NCBI GenBank assembly: GCA_937138275.1
Contig: CAKZOY010000525.1
Span: forward strand, 1 to 7,554
DNA from: an uncultured Chloroflexota bacterium
GTDB taxonomy: Bacteria > Chloroflexota > Anaerolineae > B4-G1 > DUEL01
DNA length: 7,554 nt
Reading direction: 5' to 3'
The first letter of the stretch is position 1. Every line of letters begins with the position of its first letter. Of the stretch, positions 1 to 5,127 are shown piece after piece. The notes below the pieces were generated by a model that was not told where the DNA came from, made no database searches, and saw nothing but the letters and a program-made list of their open reading frames with translations. A program made the translations under genes and the position numbers.

Positions 1-2
1 TC

Positions 3-44
3 TACACCCTGGTGGATAGTGGCCTGCTCACCCAGAACCCGTGA
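3..44 (+). CDS. Possible C-terminal end of an upstream gene (partial)
   Basis: Frame 3 is open from the window edge and reads YTLVDSGLLTQNP before a TGA stop at 42-44. Eleven of the thirteen sense codons end in G or C, which matches the strong third-position GC bias of the real genes downstream, and the strand agrees with them. Thirteen residues are too few to name a family. The stretch could also be non-coding, so this is a tentative call resting on codon bias and position only. Confidence 0.3.
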   Translation, partial: YTLVDSGLLTQNP

Positions 45-53
45 CAACCACTC

Positions 54-162
54 GCTACCTGCTTCCTGCTTCCTGCTACCTGCTTCCTGCTTCCTGCTAC
101 CTGCTTCCTGCTTCCTGCTACCTGCTTCCTGCTTCCTGCCTCCTGCTTCCTGCTTCCTGCTT
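54..162. repeat. Heptanucleotide tandem array with 21-bp superunits, upstream of era
   Basis: Fifteen consecutive 7-nt units occupy 54-158, followed by a 4-nt partial unit at 159-162. The basic unit is gcttcct. Every third unit is a variant: gctacct at 54, 75, 96 and 117, and gcctcct at 138. The array is therefore five 21-bp superunits of the form variant-consensus-consensus. No other substitutions or indels were found, which suggests recent expansion by slippage or recombination in 21-bp steps. The + strand is almost pure pyrimidine apart from one G per unit and the variant A. The last partial unit supplies the first two bases of the -35 element of the era promoter. The reverse strand can be translated into a spurious Gly-Ser-Arg-Lys-Gln heptapeptide repeat, which is not taken as a gene. 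Confidence 0.95.
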
Positions 163-188
163 GACGTTCTCCCCAATGTGTGGATAAT
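161..188 (+). promoter_or_regulatory. Predicted sigma70-type promoter for era
   Basis: A -35 box TTGACG (161-166, five of six consensus bases) is separated by 16 bp from a -10 box GATAAT (183-188, five of six). Transcription would be expected to start about 6-9 bases after the -10 box, at about 194-197, immediately before the ATG at 198. The transcript would then be leaderless or nearly so. This placement excludes the upstream in-frame GTG at 180, because it lies inside the promoter spacer. The heptamer array ends inside the -35 box, so array length would alter only the region upstream of the promoter. The call comes from motif matching without experimental support. Confidence 0.6.
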
Positions 189-197
189 AACAGGGTA

Positions 198-1136
198 ATG
201 GACGAAGAAATCCGGATAGACTTAGAAACCACTCCCCCGGGCCACCGCTCCGGTTTTGTGGCGGTCATCGGTCGGCCCAACGTGGGCAAGTCTACCCTGA
301 TGAACCAGTTGCTGGGGCACAAAGTGGCGATCGTCTCTCCCAAGCCCCAGACGACGCGCACCCGCATCCGGGGCATTCTCACCCGTCCGGATGCCCAGAT
401 CATTTTCGTGGATACGCCAGGGCTCCATAAGCCGCTCCACAAACTTGGCGAGGTGATGGTCGCCACCGCCGCCGCGGCGATCCCCGATTCCGACGTTGTC
501 CTCTTTGTGGTGGACGTCTCCGTGATGCCTACCGAGGAGGACCGGATGATCGCCGAGATGATCCGCCAGCGGACGTCCAACCCGGTCATCCTGGCGCTCA
601 ACAAGATGGACCTGCTGCCGCCGGAGAAGGTGAAGCCCCATACTGAGGCGTACTGGGCGCTGGTGCCGGACTACGCAGGCTGGATGATGACCATTGCCAC
701 CGAGGCGGTCAACCTGGATAAGTTGCTGGACATCATCATTGCCCATCTGCCGGAAGGCCCCCGATATTACCCGGATGACCTGATCACCGATCAGACGGAA
801 CGGGAGATCGCTGTCGAACTCATCCGCGAGCAGGTCCTGCGGTTCACCCACGAAGAGGTGCCCCATTCGGTCGCCGTCGTCGTGGAGGAGTACAAGGAAC
901 GGGAGACGGGTGGGGTGTACATTGCGGCGACCATCTACGTGGAGAAGGAGTCCCAGAAGGGCATTTTGATCGGCGCGGGGGGGCAGATGCTGCGCCGGAT
1001 CGGGACGGCGGCGCGCCAGGAGATAGAGCGGATGGTCGGGGGAAAGGTCTATCTGGACCTGTGGGTCAAAGTGAGCCAAAACTGGCGACGGGACATGCGC
1101 CTGGTACGACGGATGGGGTATGTTCCCCCAGACTGA
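198..1136 (+). CDS. era: GTPase Era, 16S rRNA-binding ribosome assembly factor
   Basis: Era is a small GTPase that binds the 3' end of 16S rRNA and aids 30S subunit maturation in the cytoplasm. The 312-residue product, numbered from ATG 198, has the full family layout. It shows P-loop GRPNVGKST (25-33), a switch I segment with KPQTTRTR (49-56), DTPG (72-75), NKMD (135-138) and a C-terminal KH domain ending in the typical WVKVSQNWRRDMRLVRRMGY tail. Length is normal for the family (about 300). The start at 198 is preferred over GTG 180 because a strong promoter overlaps 180; AGGG at 192-195 is too close to be a good Shine-Dalgarno sequence. Two details are odd. The G5 region reads TIATEAVN (165-172), where ISAxxGxN is usual, and the KH loop reads GAGG (259-262), where a lysine such as GKGG is common. 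The next gene begins 18 bp after the TGA. Confidence 0.97.
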   Translation: MDEEIRIDLETTPPGHRSGFVAVIGRPNVGKSTLMNQLLGHKVAIVSPKPQTTRTRIRGILTRPDAQIIFVDTPGLHKPLHKLGEVMVATAAAAIPDSDVVLFVVDVSVMPTEEDRMIAEMIRQRTSNPVILALNKMDLLPPEKVKPHTEAYWALVPDYAGWMMTIATEAVNLDKLLDIIIAHLPEGPRYYPDDLITDQTEREIAVELIREQVLRFTHEEVPHSVAVVVEEYKERETGGVYIAATIYVEKESQKGILIGAGGQMLRRIGTAARQEIERMVGGKVYLDLWVKVSQNWRRDMRLVRRMGYVPPD

Positions 1137-1154
1137 CTCCGCCCTGGAGGGAAA

Positions 1155-2129
1155 ATGAACGGAGCACACAGCGGAGCAAACGAGGAATCCCAGATGGAGA
1201 AATTGCGACGCTCCGCCCGAATCGCCCGGATTATGGAGCGACTGGGGCGGCTGGACGACGGTACTCTGGAAGTGCTGGATCGGATGACGGCGGACGCGCT
1301 GGTCGGCGTGACCGCGCAGGCCAATCCCCCGGCGGTGAGCAGGCGGCAGTTTCTCGGCGCCGCCGCGGCGGGCGGCGTCATTGTCGCCCTGACCGGAGGA
1401 TTGACCCTCTGGCAATTGAGCGCTGCCCACGCGGCTGCGCTGGAGCGAGAGGCCGACCGGCTGCGCCGGATCATTGCTCTGTACGAAGAGATGGATGCAT
1501 TGGGACTGGATGACCTCATCCTGCGGGGTGTGGGAGCGGTCGCGTCTGTCATAGAAACCGTCCGCGACCTGGCGACCCGTTTGCAGGAGGCGATCCAGAG
1601 CGCCCGCGAGGCCCTGCTGGATTTCCAATCCCGATTCCCCACGCTGCAATCCGGCATCCGCTGGCTGCGCGACATACTGACCACGCTCTCCCAGCGGCTG
1701 ACGGCGCTGGAGAACGAGATCAACGGAGCACTGGGATTGACCAGCCCCGTCGCCGAGACGGTGGGCGGTTTCCTCTCCCGTATCCTGGATCGGCTGCCGG
1801 GGACTTTTGGTCGGCAGATTCGGGGCGGCCTGGAGCGGATGGGGGAAGTGGTGGGGATGCTCCCGTTGCTGGTGCAGGGACTCTACACCCGTATCCTGGA
1901 GCCGATGGGCGACTGGTTCAACTCCCGGGCCGACGCCGGGCTGAACACCTGGCTGGTGAACCCCCTCCTGCACAACGTCCTGGACCCGGCGGAGATACTG
2001 ATCGGGAAAGTGGCGGAACTGGCGTCCGCGTGGGAAGAGCAACTGGCGGCGCCCGCCCGTCAGGCCGTTGCCCGACGGGAGGAGATTCGGGCGGAAATCG
2101 TCCGCCTGAAAGAGAAGGGCGCCGGATAG
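1155..2129 (+). CDS. Uncharacterised Tat-signal membrane or secreted helical protein
   Basis: I do not recognise this family. A twin-arginine motif SRRQFLG (residues 62-68) precedes a hydrophobic stretch (about 69-89) and a possible signal peptidase site AHA (91-93), so the bulk is probably exported folded by the Tat system or held by an N-terminal anchor. The signal is unusually internal: about 45-60 residues precede it, including a charged amphipathic helix (about 15-48, ARIMERLGRLDDGTLEVLDR). The exported part is mostly helical, with a coiled-coil-like segment at 94-113 (ALEREADRLRRIIALYEEM), repeated Leu/Arg/Glu heptads to about 190, and a charged C-terminal helix (300-321). No cysteine and no catalytic motif is visible. 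Two starts compete. ATG 1155 has GGAGGG at 1146-1151, spaced tightly; ATG 1194 (Met14) has GAGG at 1182-1185 with better spacing. The longer form is listed. Era lies 18 bp upstream, so co-transcription is likely. Confidence 0.8.
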   Translation: MNGAHSGANEESQMEKLRRSARIARIMERLGRLDDGTLEVLDRMTADALVGVTAQANPPAVSRRQFLGAAAAGGVIVALTGGLTLWQLSAAHAAALEREADRLRRIIALYEEMDALGLDDLILRGVGAVASVIETVRDLATRLQEAIQSAREALLDFQSRFPTLQSGIRWLRDILTTLSQRLTALENEINGALGLTSPVAETVGGFLSRILDRLPGTFGRQIRGGLERMGEVVGMLPLLVQGLYTRILEPMGDWFNSRADAGLNTWLVNPLLHNVLDPAEILIGKVAELASAWEEQLAAPARQAVARREEIRAEIVRLKEKGAG

Positions 2130-2136
2130 CGCCTTT
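2115..2136 (+). terminator. Hairpin spanning the stop codon of the Tat-signal gene; weak terminator or processing structure
   Basis: The arms AAGGGCGC (2115-2122) and GCGCCTTT (2129-2136) form an 8-bp stem, with one G-T wobble and a 6-base loop. The TAG stop (2127-2129) lies at the loop and stem edge. Only three T residues follow the GC-rich part and they are used in the stem, so this is not a classic intrinsic terminator. It could attenuate transcription or protect the upstream mRNA end between the era/Tat-protein pair and the solute-binding protein gene. Confidence 0.35.
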
Positions 2137-2198
2137 CCCGGCGGGCCGATCCGCAAACCCACAGGCAGGGCAACTTGCCACACTCCAGTTTTGTGGTT

Positions 2199-2204
2199 AA
2201 GGAG
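2199..2204 (+). promoter_or_regulatory. Shine-Dalgarno sequence for the solute-binding protein
   Basis: AAGGAG lies five bases before GTG 2210. It supports GTG as the start, and the lipoprotein signal that follows begins directly at this codon. Confidence 0.8.
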
Positions 2205-2209
2205 ACAAA

Positions 2210-4150
2210 GTGCTTCCGAAAGACCTGGTGCGTCAACTGGCTGTCGCGTCTTCCCTGACTCTCATCGGAACCCTTCTGCTGGCCACCTGTGAGTCTCCCA
2301 CGGCGGTTCAGACCGTGGTTGTGCCGGGCCCCACCGTCGTGGTCACCGCCACTCCATCTCCCACCGAGACCCCTGGCCCGACCCGCCTCACCGTCTGCCA
2401 GGTGGGGGAGCCGGAGAGCCTCTACCTGTACGGCGGGTCCCCCGCCGCCCGCAACGTCCTGGAGGCCATTTACGATGGCCCCATTGACTACCGCTCCTTT
2501 GACTTCCAGCCGGTCATCCTGGAAAAACTGCCCTCGCTGGACGATGGGGACGCCTATTTCCAGCCCGTCACCGTCCAGGCCGGGGACCGCGTGGTGGATA
2601 TCACCGGAGAGGTGGTCTCTCTGCAGCAGGGGACGCAGGTTTTCCCCAGCCACACCTGTATGGATGCCGCGAACCCCGAATGTGTTGTCACCTTTGACGG
2701 TGCCACGCCCATTGAAATGGAGCAGATGGTCGTTTCGTGGGAACTCAAAGAGGGGATTCTCTGGTCGGACGGAGAGTCGGTGACGGCGGATGATTCGGTC
2801 TACAGTTACGAACTGACCTGCCATCCGGATACGCCGTCTTCCAAATACATCTGTGACCGCACCTCGGCCTATGCCGCGGCGGGGGAACGGACGGTGGTCT
2901 GGACGGGGATACCGGGGTATGTGGATGACCTCTACGCAGCGAACTTTTTCAGCCCGCTCCCGCGCCATCTCTGGCAGACCCAACTGCGCGCTACCCCCGC
3001 CGACCTGCTGAGTCGTCCGGAGAGCACCCGACAGCCCATCGGCTGGGGGCCGTTCCGGATTACGGAATGGGTCCAGGGAGACCACATCACCCTGGAGCGC
3101 AATCCCCTCTACTTCCGCGCCGGGGAGGGGTTGCCGAAAGTGGATTATCTGACCTTCCGCTTTGCCCCCAATGCCGAGGGAGTGGCGGCGATGTTGCTGG
3201 CGGGCGAGTGCGACCTGGGCATCCTTGGGGACGGAGGGGAATCGCTTCTCCCGTTTCTGAAGGAGGCGGAAGGGCAGGGGCTGTTGCGCCTGGTCGTTTC
3301 CACTTCCAACCAGTGGGAGCATCTGGAGTTCGGCATCAATCCGGTCGCAACCTACAGGCGTTCGGACTTTTTTGAGGACGTGCGGGTTCGCCAGGCCTTT
3401 GCCCACTGCATAGACCGGCAGGCCATTGTGGATGAGGTCACCCTGGGCACGGGGAAACTGGCGGATGTGTACATACCGCCCGATCACCCCCTGTATGCCC
3501 AGGACCGGCTCACGCGCTGGACGTATGACCCGCAGATAGGGCGGGCGCTGATGGCAGAGGCGGGTTGGGCCGATCAGAACGGCGACGGCGTTCTGGAAGC
3601 CTATAACGTGACCGGCATCCGCGCCGGTACCCCCTTCTCGGTGACCCTGTTGACCATCCGGGGGGATACGCAACAGGAGACCATTGCGCGCCTTATCCGG
3701 GCCAACCTGGCGGATTGCGGTATTCAGGTGGTCGTGAACTCCGTCCCGGCGCGGGATTTCTTCGCCGACGGCCCTATCGGACCCATCTTCGGCCGTCAAT
3801 TTGACTTGGCGGTTTTTACCTGGTACAACGAGACGGAGCCGCCCTGTTACCTCTATATGACCGGAGAGATTCCGGATCAGGGGAATTGGGGACGGCCGAA
3901 CGCGTCGGGCTTTTCCAATCCGGAGTACGATGCGGCCTGTCAGGCGGCACTGGCCGCGCTCCCGAGGACATTTGAGTACCGGAATTTCCATACGGAAGCG
4001 CAGCGCATTTTCACCGAGCAGTTGCCTGCGCTGCCCCTTTTCTGGCGTCCTCGCTTCGCCGTGATACGGCCGGACGTGGAAGGGCTCATCCTGGACCCCT
4101 TTGAGGAAAGCGAACTCTGGGGGATTGAGGAGATCGGGTTGCGGCGATGA
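2210..4150 (+). CDS. ABC transporter family 5 solute-binding lipoprotein (peptide/nickel type)
   Basis: This is an extracytoplasmic solute receptor of the SBP_bac_5 (oligopeptide/dipeptide/nickel) family, which delivers ligand to a membrane ABC importer. A lipoprotein signal (hydrophobic 11-26) ends in LLATC, with Cys27 as the lipidation site; Thr at -1 is less usual than Ala or Gly. A Thr/Pro/Val-rich linker (31-58) tethers the domain. Family signatures follow: LWSDGESVTADDSVYSYE (184-201), GWGPFRITEWVQGDHITLERN (278-298), VRVRQAFAHCIDRQAIVDEV (391-410) and the Asp-rich loop DQNGDGVLE (455-463), which resembles a calcium-binding loop. Length (646) is at the long end for the family, partly from the linker and an insertion near 118-170. 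Pairs Cys150/Cys158 and Cys204/Cys215 could form disulfides in an exported protein. The GTG start has AAGGAG five bases upstream. No permease or ATPase gene lies nearby, so the substrate and partner transporter cannot be told. Confidence 0.93.
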   Translation: MLPKDLVRQLAVASSLTLIGTLLLATCESPTAVQTVVVPGPTVVVTATPSPTETPGPTRLTVCQVGEPESLYLYGGSPAARNVLEAIYDGPIDYRSFDFQPVILEKLPSLDDGDAYFQPVTVQAGDRVVDITGEVVSLQQGTQVFPSHTCMDAANPECVVTFDGATPIEMEQMVVSWELKEGILWSDGESVTADDSVYSYELTCHPDTPSSKYICDRTSAYAAAGERTVVWTGIPGYVDDLYAANFFSPLPRHLWQTQLRATPADLLSRPESTRQPIGWGPFRITEWVQGDHITLERNPLYFRAGEGLPKVDYLTFRFAPNAEGVAAMLLAGECDLGILGDGGESLLPFLKEAEGQGLLRLVVSTSNQWEHLEFGINPVATYRRSDFFEDVRVRQAFAHCIDRQAIVDEVTLGTGKLADVYIPPDHPLYAQDRLTRWTYDPQIGRALMAEAGWADQNGDGVLEAYNVTGIRAGTPFSVTLLTIRGDTQQETIARLIRANLADCGIQVVVNSVPARDFFADGPIGPIFGRQFDLAVFTWYNETEPPCYLYMTGEIPDQGNWGRPNASGFSNPEYDAACQAALAALPRTFEYRNFHTEAQRIFTEQLPALPLFWRPRFAVIRPDVEGLILDPFEESELWGIEEIGLRR

Positions 4151-4167
4151 GGACGGAATTCTGAAAC

Positions 4168-4173
4168 AGGGGG
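4168..4173 (+). promoter_or_regulatory. Shine-Dalgarno sequence deciding the start of the iron-sulfur protein
   Basis: AGGGGG directly abuts ATG 4174 but lies six bases before the in-frame ATG 4180. The second start is therefore the better choice, giving an N-terminus MNESLTRE. Confidence 0.6.
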
Positions 4174-4179
4174 ATGGCG

Positions 4180-5043
4180 ATGAACGAATCCCTGACCCGA
4201 GAACTGCGCGCCCAGGCCCATCGCTTGCTGACCGAGAAGCAGGTGGACTGTGTGATCGGCTACGAAGCGGGCCGTCGGGGTGGGGCGCGCCCCGTGGTCA
4301 TCTACGACTCCGCAGAGGCGAACCGCCTGATCTGGGGGCCGGAGTGCGTCCATAATCTGACCGTCTACCTGCACAATAAGAAAAAACCGCGCCGGCGCGG
4401 CGAAGAACCGCCGCGGGTGGGGATTGTGGTGAAGCCGTGCGATAGCCGTGCGCTGAACGTCCTGCTGGCGGAGCGGCAGATAGAGCGTTCTCGCCTCTTT
4501 GTGATCGGCGTGACCTGCGAAGGGGTGGTGGATGAGACGGAGCAGCAGGCCCCCAAGTGCGGCCGCTGCACCGACCGCTCCCCCGTTCTCTACGACGTGC
4601 TGGTCGGCGCGCCACCGTCGGCATCTTCGGCCCCGGACGACTGGTCGGACCTGGAGCGGGTTGCGGCGATGCCTCCGGCCGAGCGGATGGCGTTCTGGCT
4701 GGCCCAGTTTGACCGTTGCATTCGCTGCTATGCCTGTCGGCAGGTCTGCCCCGGCTGCTACTGCCCCACCTGCATGTTTGAGCGGGACGATGGCCTGTGG
4801 GTGGATGCGGGCATTGAGGTCCCCCAGAAATACATTTTCCACCTCGGCCGCGCCCTTCATCTGGCGGGGCGGTGTGTGGAGTGTGGCGAATGCGAGCGGG
4901 TTTGCCCGATGGGGTTACCGCTGATGCTGCTGAACCGTGCCCTGGTGCGGGAGGTGGAGGCCCTCTTCGGCCATCGCGCCGGGCGGGAGGAAACCCTCAC
5001 CCCGTTGCTCTTTGAACTGGGCCCCGAAGGCTCGCCCATTTAG
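4180..5043 (+). CDS. FrhB-like iron-sulfur protein with two 4Fe-4S cluster motifs
   Basis: This is probably a soluble cytoplasmic electron-transfer subunit related to coenzyme F420 hydrogenase/dehydrogenase beta (FrhB) and formate dehydrogenase beta-like proteins. Residues are counted from ATG 4180 (287 aa). The N-terminal half carries the family stretches VDCVIGYEAG (22-31), ECVHNLTVYL (55-64) and VGIVVKPCDSRALNVLL (80-96), then a CxxC pair (127, 130). The first ferredoxin-like cluster reads CIRCYACRQVCPGCYC (180-195), with another Cys at 198. The second reads CVECGECERVCP (232-243). Seventeen cysteines in total suggest two [4Fe-4S] clusters plus possibly a further metal or flavin site. Relatives often sit beside HdrA/MvhD-type or formate dehydrogenase genes, but no such partner is here. 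It starts 29 bp after the solute-binding protein stop, so it is probably co-transcribed with it. Its TAG stop is followed at once by a heptamer array. The iron-sulfur assignment is firm; the partner and substrate are unknown. Confidence 0.87.
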   Translation: MNESLTRELRAQAHRLLTEKQVDCVIGYEAGRRGGARPVVIYDSAEANRLIWGPECVHNLTVYLHNKKKPRRRGEEPPRVGIVVKPCDSRALNVLLAERQIERSRLFVIGVTCEGVVDETEQQAPKCGRCTDRSPVLYDVLVGAPPSASSAPDDWSDLERVAAMPPAERMAFWLAQFDRCIRCYACRQVCPGCYCPTCMFERDDGLWVDAGIEVPQKYIFHLGRALHLAGRCVECGECERVCPMGLPLMLLNRALVREVEALFGHRAGREETLTPLLFELGPEGSPI

Positions 5044-5127
5044 AATCTGCAATCTGCAATCTGCAATTTGCAATCTGCAATCTGCAATCTGCAATTTGCA
5101 ATCTGCAATTTGCAATCCGCAATCCTG
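5044..5127. repeat. Heptanucleotide tandem array filling the gap before the cNMP/PH gene
   Basis: The 84 bases between the TAG stop and the next ATG consist of eleven full 7-nt units and one final degenerate unit. The main unit is aatctgc. The variant aatttgc occurs at 5065, 5093 and 5107, aatccgc at 5114, and the last unit is aatcctg (5121-5127). Consensus-consensus-consensus-variant is repeated twice, giving a 28-bp higher-order period. The array leaves no room for an ordinary Shine-Dalgarno sequence before ATG 5128. Since 84 is divisible by three, the upstream and downstream genes are in the same reading frame and the array has no stop codon in that frame. It differs in sequence from the array at 54-162 but shares unit length and layered organisation. 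Confidence 0.95.

Noticed and set aside
2..604. Minus-strand frame encoding Gly-Ser-Arg-Lys-Gln repeats
   Set aside because: The repeats are simply the translated heptamer array, and the rest is antisense to era.
222..2183. Long minus-strand open frame of 653 codons
   Set aside because: It lies antisense to era and the Tat-signal gene, spans their boundary, and has a low-complexity Gln/His/Arg/Pro-rich translation with no recognisable motif. Such frames are expected in GC-rich DNA.
2175..2203. Promoter with TTGCCA -35 box before the solute-binding protein
   Set aside because: At 17-bp spacing the -10 position falls on the Shine-Dalgarno sequence and shows no TATAAT-like bases.
2060..3991. 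Long minus-strand open frame of 643 codons
   Set aside because: It is antisense to the clearly assigned solute-binding lipoprotein and shows no domain signature.
5068..5096. Promoter inside the second heptamer array using TTGCAA as a -35 box
   Set aside because: No TATAAT-like sequence stands at the right distance, and the TTGCAA match is a by-product of the repeat.
5068..5127. TTG start extending the cNMP/PH protein by 20 residues
   Set aside because: The extra residues are translated heptamer repeat and no ribosome-binding site supports TTG 5068. ATG 5128 fits the beginning of the cNMP domain.
54..5127. CRISPR array
   Set aside because: Both arrays are contiguous 7-nt tandem units without unique spacers.
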